64,000 bases of DNA, from the NCBI RefSeq assembly GCF_030269305.1, contig NZ_BSTC01000010.1, forward strand, positions 186,001 through 250,000. The letters run 5' to 3'. Position 1 is the stretch's first letter, and the number at the start of each line of letters is the position of its first letter. Origin of the DNA: Kineosporia sp. NBRC 101731 (GTDB lineage: Bacteria > Actinomycetota > Actinomycetes > Actinomycetales > Kineosporiaceae). The notes beneath the pieces are model-generated. The model saw nothing but the letters and a program-made list of their open reading frames with translations, did no database searches and had not been told where the DNA came from. The translations under genes and the position numbers were made by a program. Shown here one piece after another: positions 38,986 to 46,903 of the stretch.

Positions 38986-41588
38986 CGGGCGCTCACCTCG
39001 ACCCGGCCCCGGCCGCTGCGCTTGGCCTCGTACATCGCCTCGTCGGCGGCGTTCAGCAGCTGCGGCACCGAGTCCCCGGCCCGCTGGGTGTCTTCCGGCG
39101 TGGACAGGGCGATGCCGATGCTGGCGCCGATCCGGCAGGCGGAGCCCTCGACCGTGAACGGCGCGGCCAGGGCCCGCACGATGCGCTCGCCGATCGTGCG
39201 GGCCGTGTCCAGATGGCCGACCCGGGGCAGGAGCACGGCGAACTCGTCACCACCGAGCCGGGCCACCACGTCGGTGCTGCGCACACAGCCGGCGATCCGG
39301 TCGGCCACCTGCACCAGCAGGCCGTCACCCGTCCCGTGGCCGAGGGTGTCGTTCACGGCCTTGAACCCGTCGAGGTCGACGTACAGCACCGCGACCGGAC
39401 CGTCCACGGGAGCCTCGCCCAGCGCGTCCTCCAGTCGCCGGCGCAGCACCTGCCGGTTCGGCAGGCCGGTGAGCGGATCGTGCGATGCCTCGTGCCGCAG
39501 CCGCTCGGTGAGCTGCATCCGGGCGGTGATGTCCTCGATCATCGTGATCAGGTACGGCGGGCCGTCGGCGGGGCGCACCACCGAGGTGGACAGCAGACCC
39601 CACGCCTCGCTGCCGTCCGCGCGGTGGAAGGCCCGCTCGGCCGTGGCGCTGTCGCCTCCTTCCAGCAGCAGACCCTGCAGGTCGGTGGTGGCCAGTGCGG
39701 CGTGGGCCGGCGTCATCAGGTCGGCCAGGTGGCGCCCCACCAGTTCCGCTCCGGAGAGGGCGGTGAACCGGCACAGGGCCGGGTTGGCCCGCTCGATCCG
39801 GCCGGGAACCGGCGGGTCGCCCTCCTCCAGCATCACCACGGCCATCGCCATCGGTGCGAAGTCGAAGGCCAGGCGGAACCGGTCCTCGCTCTCCTGCAGA
39901 TCGGCCTGGGCCCGCAGCACCTGGGTCAGGTCGACGATGACGGCGATGAAGCTCTCGGCCTGCCCGTCCGGCCCGAGAACCCGGGTCAGACTGCCCTGGG
40001 CCGGGAACCGCGAGCCGTCCCGGCGCACGCAGGTCCAGCGGGTGCTGGAGTGACCGGTCCTGATCACCTGCTCACCCAGCCCCAGCAGCTGTTCGTCCTC
40101 GGTGGCCCCGGCCCGTTCCAGCTCTGCGGGATCGTGGTAGATCGAAGGCCGGTGGATGCCGACCACCTCGTCCGCCCGCCACCCCAGCATCTGCTCCGCG
40201 CCCCGGCTGAAGAACGTGATCAGCAGACTGGACGCGTGGCACCCGACGATCGCTACGTCCTCCACCGCGTCCAGAACCCCGGCCAGCCGGGTGTGCGCCT
40301 GCTGGAGATCCAGCTCGGCCTGCCGCATCTCGGTCACGTCGAGCACGGTCGAGCGCACCCGGGCGGGCCGGCCGTCGGGGTGCCGGTCGAGCCGGTTGCG
40401 GGCCATCAGCGTGCGCTCGGTGCCGTCCGGGCGCAGCAGCCGGAACTGCATGTCGGGGATCCCGATCCCCTCCTGCGCCCGGGACAGCGCGGCGATCACC
40501 ACCCCTCGGTCGTCCGGGTGGATCAGCTCCAGGTACGCCTGCGCGGCCGGGGCCACGCTCCCCGGCTCCCGGCCGATCTGAGCGAACATTCCCGCGCTCC
40601 AGCGAGTCTCGTTCGAGTCAAGGTCCCAGGTGGACGAGCCCAGACCGGCGATCTGCTCGGCCGCCACGAGATCGGCGCCGTCGGCCCGGGTCCTCTCCAG
40701 CAACCGGGACCGGGCCTGCGCGGCGAGCACCACGAACAGCGTGCACAGCGTGGCCGAGACCAGCACGGCCTGGATCGCGAACGTCTGGGCGGCCGGCGGT
40801 TCCTGCACCACCGGACCGACCCCGCGCAACGCGCCGACGGTCGTGATCACCGCCATCAGCAACAGCGAGCCCATCGCCCGGGCCGGGCCCAGGCGCAGAC
40901 CGCCCCAGATCAGCGGGACAGCACAGACGAAGTCGGGCACGACCCGCTGATCGGTCAGGAAGACGCCCGCGGTCGTCAGGCCGAGCACCACGGCCTGGGC
41001 GGCCCACTCCAGGTTCAGCCGGTGCCGCCGGACCTCCCGGAGCAGGCTGCCGGCGTCCGCGGAGACCAGGAACAAGGGCGACACCATGAGCAGGCCCAGG
41101 CAGTGGCTGCGCAGGTACCCGTTCCACAGCCCGGGAACGGATTCCCCGCCCGGAAGATCCTGGGTCAGGGCGAACACCGTGGCGCCGCACATCACCCCGC
41201 CCACCGCGCAGCCCGCGAACCGCACGGCCGCGAGGGGAGAGTCCAGCAGCACCCCGCCGGGAAAAGCCCGGCGCAGCAGGAGACTGATGACGAGGGTCTC
41301 GCCGAGGCCGGCGCCGAGCACCAGCAGGGCGCTCTCCAGGGACGCGTAGTACGTGCTGAGACGGGTGACGAGCTGCCCGGTGGCCAGCGCGACCAGGGTG
41401 ATCGGCCAGGACCGGGGACGCAGCCGGGCCAGCAGTGCCACCCCGAGACCGGAGAGCGGCCACCAGACGGACACCGGCAGGGCCGGGTCGCGCAGCAGGC
41501 GGATCCCGAACTCGGACACCCCGAGCCCGAGCAACAGGCAGCCGACGAGGAGCCCACCGTCCCGTGTCAACCGCCCCTGGGCAGTCAC
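38982..41588 (-). CDS. MASE1-PAS-GGDEF diguanylate cyclase (first of tandem pair)
   Basis: An 868-residue paralogue of the next gene with the same plan: MASE1 (about 10-300), three PAS domains (about 315-695) and GGDEF (705-865). RLGGDEFAVLLPR and the I-site RSTD are intact. The start is GTG 41588, with GGGAGG 6 nt upstream; a longer frame beginning at 41639 lacks an RBS. The two proteins probably respond to different ligands because the PAS domains have diverged more than the cyclase domains. It leads a minus-strand run that continues through the DUF429-Rel gene to pobA. Confidence 0.92.
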   Translation of the reverse strand: MTAQGRLTRDGGLLVGCLLLGLGVSEFGIRLLRDPALPVSVWWPLSGLGVALLARLRPRSWPITLVALATGQLVTRLSTYYASLESALLVLGAGLGETLVISLLLRRAFPGGVLLDSPLAAVRFAGCAVGGVMCGATVFALTQDLPGGESVPGLWNGYLRSHCLGLLMVSPLFLVSADAGSLLREVRRHRLNLEWAAQAVVLGLTTAGVFLTDQRVVPDFVCAVPLIWGGLRLGPARAMGSLLLMAVITTVGALRGVGPVVQEPPAAQTFAIQAVLVSATLCTLFVVLAAQARSRLLERTRADGADLVAAEQIAGLGSSTWDLDSNETRWSAGMFAQIGREPGSVAPAAQAYLELIHPDDRGVVIAALSRAQEGIGIPDMQFRLLRPDGTERTLMARNRLDRHPDGRPARVRSTVLDVTEMRQAELDLQQAHTRLAGVLDAVEDVAIVGCHASSLLITFFSRGAEQMLGWRADEVVGIHRPSIYHDPAELERAGATEDEQLLGLGEQVIRTGHSSTRWTCVRRDGSRFPAQGSLTRVLGPDGQAESFIAVIVDLTQVLRAQADLQESEDRFRLAFDFAPMAMAVVMLEEGDPPVPGRIERANPALCRFTALSGAELVGRHLADLMTPAHAALATTDLQGLLLEGGDSATAERAFHRADGSEAWGLLSTSVVRPADGPPYLITMIEDITARMQLTERLRHEASHDPLTGLPNRQVLRRRLEDALGEAPVDGPVAVLYVDLDGFKAVNDTLGHGTGDGLLVQVADRIAGCVRSTDVVARLGGDEFAVLLPRVGHLDTARTIGERIVRALAAPFTVEGSACRIGASIGIALSTPEDTQRAGDSVPQLLNAADEAMYEAKRSGRGRVEVSAR

Positions 41589-41861
41589 GTCGTGCCTCCC
41601 GTAGGGTCGGCGGACCGCAGCGATCGGCACTGCTGGCACCCCTGTTCGCGCGTCTTCGTCACGCTCCGGGCAGCAGGATCGACGAGCCGTTCACCGGACT
41701 TGACCCCGGACTCCCGGGACCACTCCCGTGCCACTCCCGTGGCGTTCTCGTGCCGTTGCGTGAACCGGGACGCAAAGGGTCAGTTCACGCGTCCTCCATC
41801 AGAGATCGTGCCCGTTCGTGTGTACGGTGGCCGGACCAGACGACTTGCGGAGGTCCACGTC

Positions 41862-43226
41862 ATGAGAAGGCCATCGGCACCCGTGCCCGCCGGAGCCGAC
41901 CCGGCACTCGCCGGGGAGTACCCATCGGCCGGCGACGAGGTGGTGTCGATCTGCCGTGACCTGCTGCGGATGGACACGAGCAACTACGGCGACAACAGCG
42001 GCCCGGGCGAGCGCCAGGCCGCCGAGTACGTGGCCGCGCTGCTGTCCGAGGTGCAGATCGAGCCGCAGGTGTTCGAGAGCGAGCCCGGTCGCACCAGCGT
42101 GGTTGCGCGGTTCCCGGGCACCGACGCCGGCCGCCCGGCGCTGCTCGTGCACGGTCACCTCGACGTGGTGCCCGCGCAGAAGGAGGACTGGCGGATCGAC
42201 CCGTTCTCCGGCGAGATCGCGGACGACTGCCTGTGGGGCCGCGGCGCCGTGGACATGAAGGACATGGACGCGATCATCCTGGCCACGATCCGGCAGATGC
42301 GCAGGGAAGGCCGCAAGCCCCCGCGCGACATCGTGCTCGCCTTCATGGCCGACGAGGAGGCCGGCGGGGTCAAGGGCTCGAGCTGGCTGGTGGACAACCA
42401 CCCGGATCTCTTCGAGGGGGTGGACGAGGCGGTCAGCGAGGTCGGTGGTTTCTCGGTCGAGCTCCAGGGCCGGCGCACCTACCTGCTACAGAGCGCCGAG
42501 AAGGGCATCGCCTGGGTGCGCCTGACCGCGCGCGGACGGGCCGGTCACGGCTCGCAGGTGAACGGCGACAACGCGGTGACGCACCTGGCCGAGGCCGTGG
42601 CCCGGATCGGCGCGTACCGCTGGCCGACCGTGATCCCGGCGACCGTGCGGGCCTTCTTCGAGGGGGTGCGCGAGCAGACCGGCGTGTCGCTGCTGGCGGG
42701 GGAGGAGGTGGACGTCGAGAAGCTGCGCGAGATGTTCGGCACCACCGCGCGCTGGCTCGAGGCCACCGTGCAGAACACCGCCAACCCGACCGTGCTGGAC
42801 GCCGGGTACAAGCACAACGTCATCCCCGGCCAGGCCCGCGCCCTGGTCGACTGCCGCTACCTGCCGGGCCAGCGGGACGAGCTGATGCGCACCCTGACCG
42901 AGCTGGCGGGCGATCGCGTCACGGTCGAGGTCCTGCACGGTGATGTGGCCCTGGAGGCGGGGTTCGAGGGCGGCCTGGTCGACGCGATGCGTCAGTCGCT
43001 GCTGGAGCTGGACCCGGGGGCCGCGGTGCTGCCGTACTGCCTGTCCGGGGGCACGGACAACAAGGCGTTCAGCCGGCTGGGCATCCGGGGCTACGGTTTC
43101 GCGCCGCTCAAGCTGCCCGCCGACCTGGACTTCGCCGGCATGTTCCACAGCATCGACGAGAGGGTCCCGCTGGAGTCGCTGCGCTTCGGCGTGCGCACGT
43201 TCGACCGCTTCCTGCAGCTGGCCTGA
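41862..43226 (+). CDS. M20/M25/M40 family metallo-peptidase (dipeptidase-like)
   Basis: A 454-residue zinc peptidase. Motifs: LLVHGHLDVVPAQKEDW (first His and Asp ligand), DDCLWGRGAVDMKDMDA (bridging Asp), FMADEEAGGVKGSSWLV (catalytic Glu-Glu), RGRAGHGSQVNGDNAVT (dimerisation His) and CLSGGTDNKAFSRLGI. Substrates are short peptides or N-acyl amino acids; the family does not fix which. ATG 41862 follows GGAGG by 8 nt. In many actinomycetes this gene sits beside the DUF5703 gene found immediately downstream here. Confidence 0.92.
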   Translation: MRRPSAPVPAGADPALAGEYPSAGDEVVSICRDLLRMDTSNYGDNSGPGERQAAEYVAALLSEVQIEPQVFESEPGRTSVVARFPGTDAGRPALLVHGHLDVVPAQKEDWRIDPFSGEIADDCLWGRGAVDMKDMDAIILATIRQMRREGRKPPRDIVLAFMADEEAGGVKGSSWLVDNHPDLFEGVDEAVSEVGGFSVELQGRRTYLLQSAEKGIAWVRLTARGRAGHGSQVNGDNAVTHLAEAVARIGAYRWPTVIPATVRAFFEGVREQTGVSLLAGEEVDVEKLREMFGTTARWLEATVQNTANPTVLDAGYKHNVIPGQARALVDCRYLPGQRDELMRTLTELAGDRVTVEVLHGDVALEAGFEGGLVDAMRQSLLELDPGAAVLPYCLSGGTDNKAFSRLGIRGYGFAPLKLPADLDFAGMFHSIDERVPLESLRFGVRTFDRFLQLA

Positions 43227-43298
43227 ACGCCGGTCCGACCACTGGCGCTGTGACGCTCGTCGCGGCGGGGCCCGGCCCGGGCCCCGCCGCTGTCACGT

Positions 43299-43577
43299 CT
43301 AGATCGTGCGCTCGACGCGCATGATGCGCCGGCGGAGCCAGACCCGCCGGCCGCCGCCGAACGACAACTGCACGCGGGCCAGCTCCCAACGGCCGTACTC
43401 GGCCTGTTCGGTGAGCTGTTGCCGCGCTTGTGACCTGCTGATTCCGCGGGGCAGATTGATGATGCGGTACTCGTAGTCGGCTGAGAACGGGGTCGCTTCT
43501 GCGCTGGTGGGGCGCACCCTGGGGGCGAGATCACGCACGTTGTCGCTCAAGGCAGCTCTCTTCGTCGATATTCCCAT
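43299..43577 (-). CDS. DUF5703-family small basic protein
   Basis: A 92-residue protein ending with the DUF5703 block: DYEYRIINLPRGISRSQARQQLTEQAEYGRWELARVQLSFGG, then RRVWLRRRIMRVERT. It is soluble and basic; function unknown. The start is uncertain: ATG 43577 has no good SD, and the conserved part begins ~30 residues later. It converges on the M20 peptidase and is divergent from the acidic small protein at 43658. Confidence 0.75.
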   Translation of the reverse strand: MGISTKRAALSDNVRDLAPRVRPTSAEATPFSADYEYRIINLPRGISRSQARQQLTEQAEYGRWELARVQLSFGGGRRVWLRRRIMRVERTI

Positions 43578-43645
43578 CGGTCGGAGTCCGATCCTTCGGA
43601 CGCAGGCCCGCACGAGTCGGGTCTGCCCATGTCATCACGAACCGA

Positions 43646-43651
43646 TACGGT
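43646..43651 (+). promoter_or_regulatory. -10 element for a leaderless start
   Basis: TACGGT ends exactly 6 nt before the ATG at 43658, typical of leaderless actinobacterial transcripts. Confidence 0.45.
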
Positions 43652-43657
43652 CATGCC

Positions 43658-43996
43658 ATGACGACGGAGCCCCGAGCTGCGCTTGACCGCCTGATTGCTG
43701 CTCTTGAGGCGCACCTGGACGCCGCCAGCAAGCGGACGGGGGAGGCCGACCCCGCAGTGGTGGCGGCCTACCAGACCTTGGCCGACGCCTTCGAGACCTA
43801 CGACGAGTCGCTCTACGACGCCTTCGACGAGGTGACGCCCTTCGTTCTCTACGACGACGCCGAAGACGCGCTCACCGGCGAGGACGACGACGAGGACGAC
43901 GATGACGACCTCGAGGACTACGAGGACGAGGACGACGAGGACGACGATGAGGAGGAGGACGAGAAGGACGACACGCCCGCCCCGGCGCGGCCCTGA
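43658..43996 (+). CDS. Small protein with long Asp/Glu-rich tail
   Basis: A 112-residue protein. Residues 1-65 form a helical domain (RAALDRLIAALEAHLDAASKRTGEADPAVVAAYQTLADAF, then YDAFDEVTPFVLYDD). Residues 70-105 are almost only Asp and Glu. I recall similar proteins next to M20 peptidase and DUF5703 genes in other actinomycetes, without a known role. The acidic tail could mimic nucleic acid or bind a basic partner such as the DUF5703 protein (speculation). Confidence 0.7.
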   Translation: MTTEPRAALDRLIAALEAHLDAASKRTGEADPAVVAAYQTLADAFETYDESLYDAFDEVTPFVLYDDAEDALTGEDDDEDDDDDLEDYEDEDDEDDDEEEDEKDDTPAPARP

Positions 43997-44061
43997 CCTT
44001 CTTTTCCTTCGTTCTTCTTCATGGCCCGCCCGACCATATTCATAGCCCCGCCCGACCATGG

Positions 44062-44089
44062 GTGCCGGCCGGCTGAGCCGGGCCGGCAC
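44062..44089 (+). terminator. Hairpin downstream of the acidic-protein gene
   Basis: GTGCCGGCC (44062-44070) pairs perfectly with GGCCGGCAC (44081-44089). There is no T tract, so it would be a weak or factor-dependent terminator. Confidence 0.4.
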
Positions 44090-44333
44090 TTCGTGCTGTC
44101 CGGGCACAGATGAAACACCATTCAATTACTATTCGGTAGTTCGCTGTGGCCACAGTTCAACGTGTGAATACACCACGTCGTTCCCGTTCTCGCGGCATCC
44201 GGGGGAATCCCGGGCCCGCGCATCGCCTTCTGCAAATCTTTTGATTAATCTGTAAGGCGTTTCCCGGCAGCGTCTTTGGTGATCTTCACGGCTGATTGCG
44301 CCGGTGCCTGAGTGAATTCTCGGGCATCTCGGA

Positions 44334-44363
44334 TTGACCTCAGGGTCTGATGGCCCGCAATCT
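44334..44363 (+). promoter_or_regulatory. Candidate promoter for sulP-CA
   Basis: TTGACC (44334-44339) and CAATCT (44358-44363) are 18 bp apart, predicting a start near 44370. The evidence is two hexamers only. Confidence 0.3.
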
Positions 44364-44518
44364 GTTCACTGTAAGTCTCCAGTCGGACTCATATGGTCAC
44401 GCTCGGTTTCGACCACGTTGTCTTCCGAGGGCCTTCGGCTGGAGTTCCGGGCATGGACGCCCGACCCACATGTCCCATGCACCTCCCCGACGCCGCCGAA
44501 CGACGCCAGGAGAGATCC

Positions 44519-46786
44519 ATGAGCAAGGAGTCCACGTCCACCGTGACACCGCCCACCGGTGTGCCGGAGAACCGTGTTGAAGTAACCAAAACAACCACAC
44601 CGCAGTCTCATTGGCGGGCCGACACGGAAGCGTCGCTGGTCGTCTTCCTGGTCGCGCTGCCCTTGTCACTCGGCATCGCCGTCGCCTCGGGTGCGCCCGT
44701 GGTGGCCGGCATCATCGCCGCCGTCATCGGCGGCATCGTCTGCGGGCTGATCGGTGGCGCGCCGCTACAGGTCACCGGCCCGGCCGCGGGTCTCACCGCG
44801 GTCGTGGCCGGACTCGTCGCCGAGCACGGCTGGCGGGTCACCTGTCTGATCACCGTGATGGCGGGCCTGGTCCAGATCGGATTCGGCCTGACCAAGGTGG
44901 CCCGGGCCGCCCTGGCCATCTCGCCGGCCGTGGTGCACGGCATGCTCGCCGGCATCGGCCTGACCATCGTGGTCGGCCAGCTGCACGTGCTGCTCGGGGC
45001 GAAATCGCCCAGCTCCGCCCTGCAGAGCATGACCCAGCTGCCGGGGGAGGTCATCGGCCTGCACACGGCGTCCGCACTGCTCGGGCTCGGGACGATCGCC
45101 CTCACCCTGCTCTGGCCTCACATGGTGGCCTACCTGGGCCCGCTGCGCACGGTGCCGGCCCCGCTGGCGTCCGTCACCCTGATGACGCTCGCCTCGCTGC
45201 CGTTCACCGTCGAGCGCGTCGATCTGCCCGGCAACCTGCTGTCCGCCGTGCAGCTCCCGGAACTGCCCGACACGGCCTGGGTCTCGGTCGGGATCGGGGT
45301 GCTCACCGTGGCCCTGGTGGCCAGCGTGGAGACACTGCTGTCGGCCGTCGCGGTGGACAAGATGCACGAGGGCCGGCGGGCCGATCTCGACCGGGAGCTG
45401 ATCGGTCAGGGCTCGGCGAACATCCTCTCCGGTCTGGCCGGCGGCCTGCCGGTGACGGGGGTGATCGTGCGCAGCGCCACCAACGTCCGGGCGGGGGCCA
45501 GGACGAAGTGGTCGGCCGTGTTGCACTCGGTCTGGGTGGCCCTGTTCTCCGTGGTCCTGGTCTCGGTGGTGATGCGGATCCCGCTGTCGGTACTGGCCGG
45601 TCTGCTCGTCGTGATCGGGCTCGGGCTGGTCAATCTCGGTCATCTGCGCAGTGCCCACCGGCACGGTGAGGCGGCGGTCTGGGTGGCCACGCTGGCCGGG
45701 GTGCTGCTGCTCAATCTGCTCGAGGGCGTTGTCGTGGGTCTGGTGGTGGCGCTCGGCTTCGCGGCCCGGCGCTCGATCCTGGCCAAGGTCGAGGTGGTGT
45801 CCCCGGCCGACGAGCCGGACGGCACCTGGCGGGTCGTGCTCGCGGGCACCGTGACGTTCGTGTCGCTGCCCTCCCTGGCCCGCCGTCTGTCGGCCGTCCC
45901 GGCCGGGGCGCCGGTCAAGGTCGAGCTGGAGGTCGACTACCTCGACCAGGCCGCGAGCGAGCACCTGCTGGACTGGGTGGAGGAGCACCGCCGGGGCGGC
46001 GGCTCCGTCAGCGTGTGGGAACAGGGCGCACCCGTGCTGAGCGAACTGATCAGCGGCGGGAAGGCCCGCAAGGCAAGGAATCTCGATGACGGCAGCTCCG
46101 GGTCGGCCGCACCCTGGGACCATGGCCTGGTCGAGATCTCCTCGAACGTCCCGGCCGACCCGGGCGAGACGCTCGACCGGGTCCGGGTCCTCGACGGCGT
46201 GGGCAGTTTCCACGACCGGCTGGGGCCCCGGATGCGGGGGGTGCTGCACGACCTGCGGGAGGGGCAGTCACCGTGCACGCTGTTCATCACCTGCGCCGAC
46301 TCCCGGGTGGTGCCGAACCTGATCACCCACTCCGGCCCGGGAGACCTGTTCACCGTGCGCAATGTCGGGAACCTGGTGCCGGTGCGGCCTTCCGACCCGG
46401 GAGACTCCACCGTGGCCGCGGTCGAGTATGCGGTCGGGGTGCTCGGCGTGAAGACCATCGCGGTCTGCGGGCACTCCGGGTGCGGTGCGATGCGGGCCCT
46501 GCTGGAACCGGACGGGGACCTCGGCGGTGCCCTGCCCGGCTGGTTGGTCCACGCACAGGACTCGCTGCACCGCTTCCGTGACCAGGGCGGCACCGACGAC
46601 ACCGACCGGCTGGCCCAGCTGAACGTGATCGCCCAGCTGGGGCACCTGATGGAGCACCCGCTGGTGCGCAGCCGGGTGGAGGCGGGCTCGCTGGAACTGG
46701 TCGGGATGTTCTTCGACATCGGCGAGGCGGAGGTGCGGGTGCTGGAACCGGTGACGGGCGAGTTCGACCTGCCCGCAGGGGTTTAG
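44519..46786 (+). CDS. SulP-family anion transporter fused to beta-carbonic anhydrase
   Basis: A 755-residue protein. Residues 30-430 are a SulP transporter with 10-12 TM helices (LVVFLVALPLSLGIAVASGAPVVAGI, LQVTGPAAGLTAVVAG, LPVTGVIVRSATNVRAGARTK), followed by a STAS domain (about 440-540). Residues 560-750 are a beta-carbonic anhydrase with zinc ligands in CADSRVVPN and GHSGCGAMRAL. The fusion implies bicarbonate transport coupled to CO2 hydration, as in mycobacterial Rv3273. ATG 44519 follows AGGAGA by 6 nt; the open frame further upstream is noncoding. Confidence 0.93.
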   Translation: MSKESTSTVTPPTGVPENRVEVTKTTTPQSHWRADTEASLVVFLVALPLSLGIAVASGAPVVAGIIAAVIGGIVCGLIGGAPLQVTGPAAGLTAVVAGLVAEHGWRVTCLITVMAGLVQIGFGLTKVARAALAISPAVVHGMLAGIGLTIVVGQLHVLLGAKSPSSALQSMTQLPGEVIGLHTASALLGLGTIALTLLWPHMVAYLGPLRTVPAPLASVTLMTLASLPFTVERVDLPGNLLSAVQLPELPDTAWVSVGIGVLTVALVASVETLLSAVAVDKMHEGRRADLDRELIGQGSANILSGLAGGLPVTGVIVRSATNVRAGARTKWSAVLHSVWVALFSVVLVSVVMRIPLSVLAGLLVVIGLGLVNLGHLRSAHRHGEAAVWVATLAGVLLLNLLEGVVVGLVVALGFAARRSILAKVEVVSPADEPDGTWRVVLAGTVTFVSLPSLARRLSAVPAGAPVKVELEVDYLDQAASEHLLDWVEEHRRGGGSVSVWEQGAPVLSELISGGKARKARNLDDGSSGSAAPWDHGLVEISSNVPADPGETLDRVRVLDGVGSFHDRLGPRMRGVLHDLREGQSPCTLFITCADSRVVPNLITHSGPGDLFTVRNVGNLVPVRPSDPGDSTVAAVEYAVGVLGVKTIAVCGHSGCGAMRALLEPDGDLGGALPGWLVHAQDSLHRFRDQGGTDDTDRLAQLNVIAQLGHLMEHPLVRSRVEAGSLELVGMFFDIGEAEVRVLEPVTGEFDLPAGV

Positions 46787-46791
46787 GGCCT

Positions 46792-46839
46792 GGTCGTGAT
46801 CATGCAGAACCTCCCCGGAGGTTCTGCATGATCACGACC
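46792..46839. repeat. 48-bp perfect palindrome with GTGATCA ends (copy B)
   Basis: The arms 46792-46814 and 46817-46839 (23 nt each) are perfectly complementary around a CC centre. The arms contain TCGTGATCATGCAGAAC and CCTCC. It starts 6 bp after the sulP-CA stop and lies between convergent genes, so it may be a bidirectional terminator. It shares ends and core with copies A and C. Confidence 0.9.
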
Positions 46840-46903
46840 GGCTCAGGAACATGACCTGCGGGAGCTGTTACGGGGCTGATGTTTCTCACCGGGCCGGGGT
46901 TTC

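Larger units (their letters stand above)
43997..44518. other. 522-bp intergenic region, partly AT-rich
   Basis: No convincing gene is seen. It contains a hairpin just after the acidic-protein gene (44062-44089), an AT-rich central block (44105-44260), and a candidate promoter near 44334-44363. The leader of the SulP-carbonic anhydrase gene would be ~150 nt long. I recognise no riboswitch. Confidence 0.5.

Noticed and set aside
39213-43226. A 1337-codon plus-strand open frame
   Set aside because: Only its last 454 codons (from ATG 41862, with GGAGG) encode a real M20 peptidase. The rest is antisense to the two diguanylate cyclase genes and is a GC-bias artefact.
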